This document shows positions 1-9,019 of a stretch of DNA of 45,108 nt, in pieces; the stretch's first letter is position 1, and each line of letters starts with the position of its first letter. The translations under genes were made by a program, and so were the position numbers. Source of the DNA: Sphingobacteriaceae bacterium (GTDB taxonomy: Bacteria; Bacteroidota; Bacteroidia; B-17B0; Aurantibacillaceae); NCBI GenBank assembly GCA_016709575.1, contig JADJMM010000005.1, forward strand, positions 1-45,108, written 5' to 3'. Under the pieces are notes generated by a model. That model saw only the letters and a list, made by a program, of their open reading frames with translations. It made no database searches and was not told the DNA's origin.

Positions 1-902
1 AAAAAAGCGTAATGGTGTTCCTGAAAACATTGCATTTTTCCGAAAAACTTTTTACTAAAACCAAGAATATGTTTTTCCTGGCATTATTTTTAATGTGAGT
101 AACCGCGATAAAAACGGCGAAAGCTTTAATTGAAACCTTCTATTCCAGGAGTTGTTGGTGGTGCCTTACGGATAAAGAAATTTTACATCTCCATGGGTTC
201 CGTTTACCGGGAACTGCTGAGAGCACGAAAAATTCGGAAAACAACTTATCAGGATTATTTTATCCGGTTTCAGGGACGAATTGTGGCGTGGACCGTTTTT
301 TACAGAGATTACCGTGGATTTTATTTAGATAGAAATTATCAAAATTCTATCCGACTTGGCGCGAAGATTCTTTAGGTTTTCCAAAATCAAAAACTTACAC
401 ATTATTGAAGGTGGTATGAATTTGGGATTTAATTTCAATAAAAGCTTTTCGTTAAATGCTGCTTTTACCCAATCAGAACGACAAAGAAGAAAAGTGCAGG
501 TTCTTTTTTAATGACAGTTTCAGAACGGTATCAAAAGAATTGAAACTGATAGTAATATTGTTCGGTAATCAAGATGCCGTTTCTTATCCGAACCTCGATC
601 ATTTTATTGCAGGTGATTTCTTAACTACTGTAATAAGTTGAGGAGCTGGTTATCAATTTGTGATGGGAAAATTTCATTTAACACCTGTTGTTTTAATTAG
701 GAGTGGTATTCAAATTCAAAACTACCAACAACCCGGCAGAAATTTATGGCGACTAAACATTCCAACCTATACCAATGCCCGTGCGCAATTTGGTTATAAT
801 GGCGACAATTTTTTCGCGAATATTATTTGGAGCCGAGTTTAATTCAGTGCTATAAAAGAATCACGTGATTTATTTTATCAGGTATTGATAGAATTTAGAT
901 AA
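1..902 (+). CDS. DUF4421 family protein, 5'-partial, frameshifted
   Basis: Probable outer-membrane beta-barrel-like protein of the DUF4421 family; the function of the family is unknown. The N-terminus lies before the window. Across three reading frames the pieces read DYRGFYLDRN (about 313-342), GFNFNKSFSLNAAF then TQSERQRRSAGSF (about 423-510), and a C-terminal barrel-like part from about 645 ending VLIEFR at 902. The YRGFYL and SERQ-x-x-SAGSF blocks are what I recognise from DUF4421 proteins. At least four indels break the frame, in a stretch where every gene is equally broken, so sequence error is the likely cause. The gene converges with the minus-strand barrel gene that ends at 995. Confidence in the family is moderate because no single frame is long. 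Confidence 0.6.
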
Positions 903-994
903 ATTCTGCGGTTTTAATGTAAGATGTAGAATGGCAAAGGGAATATGTGTTCAATTAACTAACATCTGCCATTATCCCTTTTACATTTTACCTT

Positions 995-2220
995 CTAAAA
1001 ATCATTTGCGTCAATTAAATCCTGAATCTCGGAAGGCTTTAAACTCTTAGGGATTTTCTTTTTAGGGATGACGATACTTCCGTTACCGGGATTTACATTA
1101 TTATCCCTTGGATCCCGATCGAATTATTTAAATCGATGGTCTCGTACGTATTTTATTATTGTAATATGATTTGGTTCTTCCAATTCACAAAATAATCCTA
1201 AATTAATGAATACTGAATTTTTGGAGCGCGCACAAAATCGCCTGAGCTTTTATTTTATTATTTTTATTAAAGTTGTTTGAATAAAACGCGATGCCGTTTT
1301 TAGTACTGAATCCGTTGAGATATAAAAAACTCATCCAACAAGCAAGGCACTACATCCATTCTCATACCAGTTAATAATTAAGTAACTGACCGAAATGAAT
1401 GACTCTATCGTTACTGATATTTGTATTCTTGTAATACTTATTATCGTAAACTGTATCGCAGTTCGAGAAATTAAACACACCGCCTTGTGGCTTTGAATAT
1501 AATGACCGACGGAATACATTTCCTATTGGCAAATTCAAGCTAATGTTTTTGGAAATTGTACACTGAAATTAAACCCATCCACTTTTTCGAATCGTAAACC
1601 AGCAAATGAGTAGAAATAGAAGCAGATTACCCCATAAAAATGATTTGGCGCCTAAGCGTAAATTAAAGTAAGTGCCGGGAGAATAACTCCATAATAATGT
1701 TCCCGACATACGCCAAGTTCCTTTATCACTACTACCAGCTGTAATATCTTGTGTTAAAAGGAGTAGATTCAATAAAGAAAATAGATTTCTTTCGGTGTTA
1801 TAAATTTTACGTATACCCAGACCATATTTAGCAAGAGTATGCTTTGAAATACCCGAGAAAACCGGTTGCAAAATAACCAAAGCGGTACCCGCCAATAACA
1901 AATGAAGAATTAAATTCTGCTATCGCGGTTATATTTATTAATGGTAACTGTGGCGAATAGAAACTAATGCAATTTTGATTGATGCCATAAGAAACCTAAT
2001 TGCTTTCCGATACGCGAAGTGTCTCTTAAATCAACCGAAGGTTTGTGATAGGAGTCTAAAAAATAGTATTGCTAAAAAAGTGTTTTAGGCTCTTTAAATT
2101 TCTTTACTTTTTTGTAGTAAAATTTGCGGTAGAATCCTTTTGGGCATAAAACGAATAACTGGGCCCTATATGAAAGCCCAGCATTACAAAACGGAATATC
2201 ACTTTTTGATGATTGCTCAC
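995..2220 (-). CDS. Outer-membrane beta-barrel protein, heavily frameshifted
   Basis: Probable outer-membrane barrel, last gene of an ECF sigma factor operon. The piecewise translation has alternating polar/aromatic segments such as GTLLWSYSPGTYFNLRLGAK and FAGLRFEKVDGFNFSVQFPK. The C-terminus is KKKIPKSLKPSEIQDLIDA-NDF before a stop at 995-997. The style resembles DUF6268-like barrels, but that is only a guess. A GTG start at 2218-2220 overlaps the TGA of the upstream Spy-like gene (GTGA), which suggests translational coupling; GTG could also be a misread ATG. A hydrophobic N-terminus followed by SFYAQKDS looks like a signal peptide cut at AQ. About ten indels prevent a clean frame. An envelope target of the ECF/Spy module is inferred from position only. 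Confidence 0.5.
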
Positions 2221-2643
2221 GAATCGTTGCCGTTACCTTTAATAGTTTTGATGTCTCTTTCTTAAATTCCTCTTCAATTCTTTTTAATAAACCTGTTTTT
2301 AGAACCCAATATTTTTTTGAATTTATCAAAGTACTCCTTTTGCAAATCTACTTCGGTTTGTTGTAGTTTTAGTTCTGCCGCCAAAATCATCTGCTTCTTT
2401 ATCGGTTTTAAAATCCGTTACGTTACCATATTGCGTGGAAATTTTTGCGCGCAAATTTAATCTTATCGTTATACTCATTATATAAAGGCCAAAACCCTTG
2501 CGCTCCACCGGGTGTTAAACATTTTTCTGTAATAACGAAACTCTCATGCCTCCACCTTGTTATGCTTACCAAGGCTGGGCATAAGTAGTAGTTGCAAATA
2601 CAGCAATCACAAAAACAAGTATGTATTTAAAACTAAATTTCAT
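2217..2643 (-). CDS. Spy/CpxP-like periplasmic protein of an ECF sigma operon
   Basis: Small secreted helical protein of about 140 residues, often annotated in Bacteroidota as 'sensor of ECF-type sigma factor'. It starts with a clear signal peptide (MKFSFKYILVFVIAVFATTT, then YAQ). The mature part carries the hallmark FVITEK-x-LTP followed by FWPLYNEYNDKI, then a charged helix (TDKEADDF, AAELKLQQTEVDLQKEYF, KRIEEEFKKETSKLLK) and ends GNGNDS at a TGA (2217-2219). In known CpxP/Spy relatives the LTP motif region helps bind misfolded proteins or metals; that role here is inferred. The ATG overlaps the last codons of the upstream anti-sigma-like gene and the stop overlaps the next start, so all three are probably co-translated. 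Two or more indels interrupt it. Confidence 0.75.
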
Positions 2644-3458
2644 CTGCAATATCGTTAACATCAATATTTTCTAAAGCATAATCTTCTTGTGTTTGATCGT
2701 TGCTTTCGGTAGCGGTTTTCTTTAAATTCTCTTTTAAGTTTTTTGATAATTTTTCGGTGTTTACCATTTCCATTAAAGCATCTTCATCTAAATTCAACAA
2801 CTGATTCCCTTTAAATATTTCGCTCTTATCTAAACACGCTAAAGTGCCAAAATTACTCAGAAACGGTTTCTTCACCTGAATCATAAAAATATAATCCGAA
2901 ACTAATGACTAAAGTAGCGTTAATAGCATAAGCTGTTTGTTTGCTGAATACAATTTGTAAAACTCTTCCAAATCCATTTTCTTGCTTTCGTAGCAAATAT
3001 CTCTTCGTACTTTGTGACTTAAACCTTCAAAAATAATTTTAAAGTGTAACAAAGGCATTCTCTTTGGCCAAAGAATAAAGTGTTGGATAAGCTTTTAATT
3101 CCTCCAGCAACTTCAATCTTTGTTTTAATCCTTCTGCAGAAGTTTCAAAATATAATTCAGGAATAAAAAAACCATTTTCTCTTTAACTTCTGATAATTTT
3201 GGATACGCCGATAATTCTGATTTCACTTCCAACTTCGCAAAAAATAATTATCCGGTGTAGTAAATGGTAACGACTTATCTATTGAAGATAAGATTTTAAA
3301 CTCCTACAATTCCTCAACAACTCAATCTGCAACATCATCTTTTACCAAACGAGTTAAATAGCCTTCCGGCAACGAGAGAATGGATTATTCTCCTTGTTGT
3401 GCTTATTGTTATTTCTTCGGTCTTGCTCATTGTAGGTTTGACGCCATAATTCGTTTTA
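2633..3458 (-). CDS. Anti-sigma-factor-like single-pass membrane protein, frameshifted
   Basis: Likely regulator of the ECF sigma factor encoded just upstream. Reconstructed order: a charged N-terminus rich in Asn, Lys and Glu; repeated short blocks of the form (V/T)P-x-x-YF, as in LPEGYLTRL, TPDNYFFAKLEVK and a third near ENAFVT; a hydrophobic segment LLTLLVISFGLYFY (about 2890-2930) that would cross the inner membrane; and a periplasmic part (FGTLACLDKSEIFKGNQLL, DEDALMEMV) ending in an acidic tail ENIDVNDIADEI. This layout matches the middle gene of sigma / membrane protein / Spy-like triplets in Bacteroidota. The start is approximate (about 3458, just after the sigma stop). About eight indels are present; the 2633-2884 part is one clean frame. 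Confidence 0.6.
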
Positions 3459-3461
3459 GGT

Positions 3462-4035
3462 TTAATCTGCCGTCAAAAATTCTTCAATTATTTTGCAGCT
3501 ATATGATAGGATGATTTTAAGGCACCTACCGAGGTTTCAAGCACTTCGCTCATCTGCTCATCAGGGATCTCATCATAATACCGTACATATTAAATACAAT
3601 CCGCTGTTTTCCAGGCAAGGTTAATATGGCTTGTTGCAGTTTTTTCTGGTGTCATCCCCTCAAAATAGACATCACTTTCTATAACGACTTACTAAGTTGA
3701 TATTCAATAGGATGCAAGGAAGTCGTATTTGATTTGTTTCGTCTAAAAAGGTAAGTTATCTCTTTGTTACGATTCTGTAAACCAAGTAAACAATTGTGAC
3801 TCCTCTTTAAAATTCTCCAAACCTTTCCACACCTTAATAAAGGTGTTTTGCATTACATCAGCATCATCTTGACTTGGATAACGATTTTACGGATTTGCCA
3901 ATATAATTTTTGCTGTTACTTTTCAATTAGGTGGTGGTGCAAGGCCATGTTTCGGGAGCTTTCCTCCTTATACATTTTAATATTTCCTCGTCAGAATAGT
4001 TTGCCACTTACAATTAGACTTGACTCCGACCTTTT
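3462..4035 (-). CDS. ECF-type RNA polymerase sigma factor, frameshifted
   Basis: Sigma-70 family, extracytoplasmic-function type. The sigma-2 region is unmistakable when the frames are joined: QDDADDVMQNTFIKVWKGL, then FKEESQLFTWLYRIATNE. The sigma-4 part reads LQQAILTLPGKQRIVF, then YYDEIPDEQMSEVL and SVGALKSSYH, ending IEEFLTAD at 3462-3464. It would direct core polymerase to envelope-stress promoters; the neighbouring anti-sigma-like and Spy-like genes support this. Length after repair is about 190 residues, normal for ECF factors. The start is uncertain (about 4035), near the block SDEEIL. At least five indels interrupt it. No cognate promoter could be identified upstream with confidence. 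Confidence 0.75.
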
Positions 4036-4132
4036 TGTCTCTCAAAAACAAAAAAGGCTTTAATTATGTATTTCTTTTTGTCCTACTGATAAAAGGTAAG
4101 CTTTCTTTTTAAAACGTAAAATGTATTCATTT

Positions 4133-4516
4133 GTAAACGTTATGTCTGAAAAGCCCACCGAAAATACATCTCAAAATAATTGGCAGAGTTTGCCCGTATG
4201 AAGAAACCAGATTTGGGGAAACATGACACATTCCTTTAGTTATTAAAGACACTTGCTGGATGTTAGAGTGGCGTTGGTTAGGATAAGCATTGGTTGTTCC
4301 AACTGTTTTAATGGCCTCTACATCTTATTTAAATCAGAGGGCACAACGAGTTTTACATTAATCTCGCCATTTTGTTTTTGGATTACCGCTTAACTCTATG
4401 GATGTGCTCAGGAGTTTTTGGATTTGTTGAATACAAAATTTATGCTGGAATACCTTTTGTACTGGGAATGATTGCGTAACTAGTTATTACATCAAACAAG
4501 CGAAATCAAAACTGAG
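4133..4516 (-). other. Unassigned stretch, possible small frameshifted CDS
   Basis: Between the ECF sigma factor and the phosphorylase gene lie about 480 bases without a recognisable gene. On the minus strand two open pieces could join: one with QKQNGEINVKLVVPSDLNK (about 4335-4395) and, after a shift, about 59 codons starting DVEAIKTVGTTNAYPNQRHS and ending LFRHNVYK before a stop near 4133. The composition is plausible for a real protein, and both flanking genes are on this strand. I recognise no family. A plus-strand start at 4142 (MSEKPTENTSQNNWQ) runs only 19 codons. Sequence quality here is too poor to decide. Confidence 0.2.
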
Positions 4517-5320
4517 CTAAAGAATCTTGATACCAATCCTTTCACCAACAAACCTCATTTTAGGTTCTAGTTGATTGGCTACCACAGTCCTTCGTGACTT
4601 ACATTAAACACTTTTCCTTCAACACCCAAATCGGTTACAATACCATTTAACACCGAATACGCTAAGCCATGGAACGGCAACAATAACTTCGGTACTGTAC
4701 TCATCCCAACAACATCAGCACCAATACGCCATAAATATCTGTATTCAAACGGTGTTTCAAAACATGGTCCGGTAAACCTGCGTAAACTCCTGTGCTACCT
4801 TAAAGTTTTCTTTCGCACTTTTAACGAGTTCAACACACTTTTATTGTGTTTTCACTCATGTCCGGAAAACGCGGACCCAATTCATTTATATTTTTTTTTC
4901 CGATTAAAGGGATTAGTTGGAAATAAATTAATATACTGGGTGATAATCATTATCTCACCTACTTCAAAGGCAGGATTCATTCCACCCGCAGCATTACTCA
5001 CACATAACGTTTTTACACAAGTGCTTTCATTACCCGTACCGGGAAAGTAACTCCCTTGTTTAAGGTTGTAGCCACTATAAATGAAAACGACCTTATAGCC
5101 ACCACTTTTTCCGCCTAATACTCGAAAATTAATTTTCCGCTATGCCCTTCAACCGTGAAACAGGAAAATTAGGAATGCTTTCGTAAGGCAAAACATGCTC
5201 AACGGTAATTTCTTTTACTAAGCCGCCCAAACCTGTACCTAAAATTATGCCTACTTCCGGCACAAAATTATTTGTTTTCTCACGTATACTTTTGGTGGTA
5301 AATTCTATTTGTTCTAACAT
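4517..5320 (-). CDS. punA: Purine nucleoside phosphorylase, frameshifted
   Basis: Cytosolic purine salvage enzyme: phosphorolysis of (deoxy)inosine or guanosine to the base and (deoxy)ribose-1-phosphate. The N-terminal 60 residues are clean: MLEQIEFTTKSIREKT, then PEVGIILGTGLGGL, the phosphate-binding glycine loop of the PNP/MTAP family, then LPYESIPNFPVS. Further on VSNAAGGMN, the family's purine-site region, reads in another frame near 4990. The C-terminus LGVEGKVFNVSH...VANQLEPKM ends at 4517. Repaired length is about 267 residues, typical for trimeric PNPs. Its start lies inside the end of lpxK (about 40 bases overlap), so the two are probably co-transcribed. About six indels are present. 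Identity is firm from the N-terminus. Confidence 0.85.
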
Positions 5321-6283
5321 ACTTTAAAATAATCTCGTTAAATTCTTCTGCTTTATCTTTAAATGTAACTTCAACAGGAAGTACAAAAATATTCATTCTT
5401 TCGGCAATTGCCCAAATTTCAGGCGTTTTTCAATCGCATTAAATCTTTTCAGTAGTCACAATTAATTTATTACCACCTTCAAACGACTCGTAAATTTGCA
5501 ATGCCTGTAAACACAATTAAACGAAAACGGAACAAATCTTGCAACGTATTTACGCTTTCGTTCATGTTACTTATCGAATATAAATCGCCATATTTCAGAT
5601 AACTAAAAAACACATGTTGATGTGGCAGCGGTTTTACATCCTTTAGTACATTTCGTATTTCAACAGGTGTAGTTTTTCCGGGGTTTTACTTATCACAATA
5701 ATATCAGCACGATGCATTCCAGATTTACTTTCGCGCAATCTTCCAACCGGCATCAAAAATCATTGTAGTATAAATTTTCATACTCACTCACTACAATATT
5801 TAAACCACATTTTATGGGACGATGTTGAAGGCATCATCCAAAATTATAACATGAGGCGAGGGTTCATGCTCTGCCATTTTTTCACACCCTTTACTCGGTT
5901 CACTTCCACGCAAACCGTTAAATCCGGATGTTTGGTTTTATATAATAAAGGTTCATCACCAATATCTTCGGCTGTACTTTTATCATTTGCAATAATGTAT
6001 CCTGAAGTTTTACGTTTGTATCCTCTGCTTAAAGTGGCTAAGGTGTATTCAGATTTTAAAAGGTTAATCAAATATTCTACATGCGGGGTTTTACCGCTTC
6101 CTCCTACCGATAAATTACCAACACAAATAGTATGTTTTAAAGGATGGTGAGCTTTATAAACCCTAAATCATATAAACGATTGCGTATAAATGTGACAAGC
6201 CCAAACAATAGGGCTAATGGTAAAAGTGGTATTTTACTTAGTTCTTTCAGACTTTTTAAATATGAAGTTTTTTTCTGAGATAA
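5280..6283 (-). CDS. lpxK: Tetraacyldisaccharide 4'-kinase (lipid A), frameshifted
   Basis: Inner-membrane kinase that phosphorylates the 4' position of the tetraacyldisaccharide-1-phosphate intermediate, giving lipid IVA. Visible features: an N-terminal hydrophobic anchor (PLLPLALLFGLVTFIRNRLYD), the P-loop NLSVGGSGKTP followed by VEYLINLL, the family block ATLSRGYKRKTSGYI and ADDxxIGDEP-like text (AEDIGDEPLLYKTK), and VCVEVNRVKG. The tail EVTFKDKAEEFNEIILKYV runs into the phosphorylase gene and stops at 5280-5282. Repaired length is about 330 residues, as expected. The start is uncertain: a TATTTTTG -7-like box on this strand at 6290-6297 would place it close to 6283, where only a TTG is available. 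About seven indels occur in an essential gene, which argues for sequence error. Confidence 0.85.
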
Positions 6284-6320
6284 TCAAATCAAAAATAATG
6301 ATAAACATCACGTTAAATAT

Positions 6321-6351
6321 TTTGCTGTTTGTTGCTGATTGGATAATTTTG
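6321..6351 (+). promoter_or_regulatory. Bacteroidota-type promoter for the 6378 gene
   Basis: TTTG at 6321-6324, a 19-base spacer and TAATTTTG at 6344-6351 match the -33/-7 consensus (TTTG, 19-21 bases, TAnnTTTG) exactly. Transcription would start near 6355, leaving a short leader of about 20 bases before the ATG at 6378. This is the cleanest full promoter match I found in the window. Confidence 0.65.
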
Positions 6352-6377
6352 AATCGTAATCACAAAAACGTATTGAA

Positions 6378-7001
6378 ATGAAAAATTTAGTATTTGGTCT
6401 GTTGTTATTAAGCGGTATAGCTTTAAAAGCTCAAAGACGCATCAAAAGTGTTTTCGGCTACTGAAATTGTTTGGTTTGGAATGGATTTTACCAAAGCAAA
6501 ATTTGTTGGTCAGTTCGACCAAGGTATGGGTGCTATGCCTGCAACGGGTGGCGACATGCGTAATAAATGGATTCCGCAATGGAATGCTTTAATCCAAAAC
6601 GAGCAGCAAAATTTTGATATTAAAAAAGCTCTAAATAAAGAAAGTGTTTATTACGACATTGCTACAATCAATACGCTTAACAGTAAAATTGATCCGGATG
6701 GATGCATGGATGTTAATCCCGGAAAATTGAAAAATCATCAATTGACGCTATGGTAAAAAAATACGCTTCTAATGATAAAAAAGAAGGTGTTGGTTTAGCT
6801 TATATCATTGAGAATTTTAATAAGGGTTCGCAAGTTGCAGATGTTTATGTTACCTTTTTTGATATTGCCACAAAGAAAGTATTGATTTGTGAAAAGATTA
6901 GCGGAACTGCTAAAGGCATTGGAATGAGGAATTACTGGGCAGGAGCTGTTAAAGCCATTATCAAAGAAATGGGAAGCTCTTTCAAGAGTTGGAAAAAATA
7001 A
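6378..7001 (+). CDS. Secreted protein of unknown function
   Basis: I do not recognise the family. The ATG at 6378 opens a good signal peptide (MKNLVFGLLLLSGIALKAQ), with cleavage expected after KAQ. The mature protein of about 185 residues begins DASKVFSATEIVWFGMDFT, continues through GGDMRNKWIPQWNALIQNE and SVYYDIATINTLN, and ends in GMRNYWAGAVKAIIKEMGSS and KSWKK. Two indels (near 6435 and 6740) split it; between them the frames are clean. It has its own promoter (6321-6351) and its own terminator (7022-7050), so it is a single-gene unit. Mixed alpha/beta composition with several aromatic blocks suggests a soluble periplasmic or surface protein. Confidence 0.7.
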
Positions 7002-7021
7002 GAAAAAAAAAGATTAATGTT

Positions 7022-7053
7022 AAACGGGTTGAATTTTCAGCCCGTTTTTTTTT
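7022..7053 (+). terminator. Rho-independent terminator
   Basis: Inverted repeat AAACGGG...CCCGTTT with a loop of about 11 bases, followed by a run of nine or more T. It sits 20 bases after the stop of the 6378 gene and just before the Nif3-like gene. Confidence 0.85.
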
Positions 7054-7054
7054 G

Positions 7055-7062
7055 TTACTTTG
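7055..7062 (+). promoter_or_regulatory. Possible -7 box just before the Nif3-like start
   Basis: TTACTTTG differs from TAnnTTTG at one position and ends 4 bases before the ATG at 7067. No convincing -33 element is present. If used, the transcript would begin at or next to the start codon. Confidence 0.3.
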
Positions 7063-7066
7063 TTTT

Positions 7067-8157
7067 ATGTATATAAAAGATGTCATTTCAGAAATAGAAA
7101 ATTTGCTCCTCCCGCTTATCAGGAAAGTTACGATAACAGCGGTTTATTAGTGGGAAACAAAGACGAAAAAATTACCGGCGTTTTATTGAGTTTGATTGTG
7201 TTGAAGAAGTAATTGATGAAGCCATTAAACTAAAATGTAATTTAATTATAGCACATCACCCTATTATTTTTGGCGGACTAAAACGACTAACCGGCGCAAA
7301 TTATGTTGAGCGTACAGTTATAAAAGCTATTCAAAACAATATTGCTATTTATGCAGCACACACTAATTTGGACAATGTAAAAAATGGTGTAAATGCAAAG
7401 ATTGCAGAGAAATTAGGATTGACAAATTTTAAAATTTTATCTCCCAAAAAACAATTACTTAAAAAGTTAGTGACTTATGTTCCCGCCACGCATCTTGAAA
7501 AGTAAGAGACAGTTTATTTGAAGCAGGTGCCGGAAATATTGGTAATTACGACAATTGCAGTTTTAATATTTCAGGAACGGGAACTTTCCGCGGCAACGAA
7601 AATTCAAATCCATTTATTGGAGAAAAAGGAAAAATTAGTAATGAAACCGAAACGCGTATTGAAGTGATTTTTGAAGCCGTTAATGAAAGTCGCATTCTAA
7701 AAAATTTACTCACCAATCATCCCTACGAAGAGGTTGCTTTTGATGTATACCCATTAGAAAACGCTTACCAAAACGTAGGTAGTGGCATGACAGGTGAATT
7801 TGAGAAAGCTTTGTCTGAAACCGAGTTTTTGAACCTGGTAAAAAAGGCATTTCATCTAAAAGTTTTGAAGCATACCCCTCTTTTAAATAAATCAATAAAA
7901 AAAGTGGCCTTTTGTGGCGGAAGCGGTGCTTTTTAATCAAAAATGCAATTAATTCAGGTTCAGATGCTTACATTAGTGCTGATATTAAGTACCACGAATT
8001 TTTTGATGCTGAATCCAAAATATTAATTGCCGATACGGGACACTTTGAGAATGAGCAATTTACCCCTGAGATTTTTTATGACTTAATTCAGAAAAAATTT
8101 ACTACATTTGCACCCTATTTATCGAAAGTGATCACCAACCCGGTAAACTATTTTTAA
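7067..8157 (+). CDS. Nif3-like dinuclear metal-centre protein, frameshifted
   Basis: Member of the Nif3/YbgI (DUF34) family of toroidal hexameric metal-binding proteins; the biochemical role is debated, with GTP cyclohydrolase I type 2 as an old name. Order: metal-binding block NLIIAHHPIIFGGLKRLTG (two His), AAHTNLDNVKNGVN, a PII-like inserted domain (VTYVPATHLEKVRDSLFEAG, NHPYEEVAFDVYPLEN), then FCGGSGAFLIKNAI, SADIKYHEFFDAE and ADTGHFENEQF, whose His and Glu complete the metal site. Repaired length is about 363 residues, normal for the long form with insert. Four or more indels are present. The zinc-ribbon gene begins three bases after the stop; this pair is common in Bacteroidota. Confidence 0.9.
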
Positions 8158-8159
8158 CT

Positions 8160-8927
8160 ATGTGCGCAAAAATTAAAGAAAAAATCGACGCTTCCATTGA
8201 AGGAAAATTGCGTTCTCTTTACGAATTACAACTTATTGACTCTAAAATCGACCGTCTGCGTACCATACGCGGTGAGTTGCCTTTAGAAGTTAGTGATCTT
8301 GAAGATATTGTTACAGGTTTAGAAACCCGTTTAAACAATGTTACTACAGAGGTAGAGGAGTTAGAAAATCAAATCAACGAGAAGAAACAAGCCATTAAAG
8401 ATTTTCAGGCTAACATTAAAAAATACGAAGCACAGCAAGGTAAAGTACGTAACAACCGTGAGTACGATGCTATCACTAAAGAAATTGAATTCCAAAATCT
8501 GGAAATTCAGTTAGCTGAAAAACGTACTAAGGAAGCTAAAGCTGGAGTTGCTTTAAAATCGGATTTATTAGAGAAGTCGAAAACTGAATTTGAAGAGCGT
8601 ACTAAAGACCTTAAAGTAAAAAAAGGTGAGCTTGATGAAATTATTGCAGAAACTGAAAAAGAAGAAGTTTATTTATTAAAAGAATCAGAAGCTGCTGCTG
8701 CAAAAATTGAAGATCGTTTATTAAATGCATACAAACGTATCCGCTCTAACACCCGTAACGGTTTAGCAGTTGTTACTGTTGATCGTGATGCTTGCGGTGG
8801 TTGTTATAATAAAATTCCGCCTCAGCGTCAGTTAGACATCCGCACAAACAAAAAAATTATTGTTTGCGAACACTGCGGACGTGTTTTAGTTGATGGAACA
8901 ATTATTCCTGACGAACAACCAGCATAA
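8160..8927 (+). CDS. C4-type zinc-ribbon protein with long coiled coil (DUF164)
   Basis: An intact 255-residue gene. Residues about 30-185 are an almost unbroken heptad-rich coiled coil (LENQINEKKQAIKDFQANI, EIEFQNLEIQLAEKRTKEA). The C-terminus carries a zinc ribbon from two knuckles, CGGCY (about 211) and CEHCG (about 237), with NKIPPQRQLDIR between. This is the zf-RING_7/DUF164 architecture found beside Nif3-like genes in many genomes. A nucleic-acid-binding or scaffold role is proposed for the family but not settled. It is translationally coupled to the Nif3-like gene (three-base gap) and followed by a strong terminator. Being error-free, it is a good reference for codon use. Confidence 0.92.
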   Translation: MCAKIKEKIDASIEGKLRSLYELQLIDSKIDRLRTIRGELPLEVSDLEDIVTGLETRLNNVTTEVEELENQINEKKQAIKDFQANIKKYEAQQGKVRNNREYDAITKEIEFQNLEIQLAEKRTKEAKAGVALKSDLLEKSKTEFEERTKDLKVKKGELDEIIAETEKEEVYLLKESEAAAAKIEDRLLNAYKRIRSNTRNGLAVVTVDRDACGGCYNKIPPQRQLDIRTNKKIIVCEHCGRVLVDGTIIPDEQPA

Positions 8928-8943
8928 TCCAATTTAAAATATC

Positions 8944-8973
8944 AAAACCCCGACCGAAAGTCGGGGTTTTTTG
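8944..8973 (+). terminator. Rho-independent terminator
   Basis: AAACCCCGAC, loop CGAAA, GTCGGGGTTT, followed by further T residues. It is a GC-rich perfect stem 17 bases after the zinc-ribbon stop and ends the Nif3/zinc-ribbon unit. Confidence 0.9.
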
Positions 8974-8984
8974 TTTGGCATTAA

Positions 8985-9016
8985 CTTGAGTTTTATAAAT
9001 AAAAAATGTAGGTTTG
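8985..9016 (+). promoter_or_regulatory. Promoter with -7 box 3 bases before the start codon
   Basis: CTTG at 8985-8988, a 20-base spacer and TAGGTTTG at 9009-9016, an exact TAnnTTTG. The ATG of the methyltransferase is at 9020. In the known Bacteroidota layout transcription starts about four bases after this box, so the mRNA would begin at the ATG itself. Confidence 0.55.
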
Positions 9017-9019
9017 ATT

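Noticed and set aside
900..994. Imperfect inverted repeat (GGCAAAGGGA / ATTATCCCTTTT region) as a bidirectional terminator
   Set aside because: The arms align only with gaps and no clean stem with a T run results.
4142..4198. Plus-strand small ORF MSEKPTENTSQNNWQ
   Set aside because: It stops after 19 codons and lies opposite the direction of all neighbours; the minus strand stays open longer.
1..6300. A region of decaying pseudogenes or a mobile-element graveyard
   Set aside because: All broken frames rebuild into complete, ordered, ordinary genes, including lpxK; no transposase or repeats are present, so sequence error is simpler.
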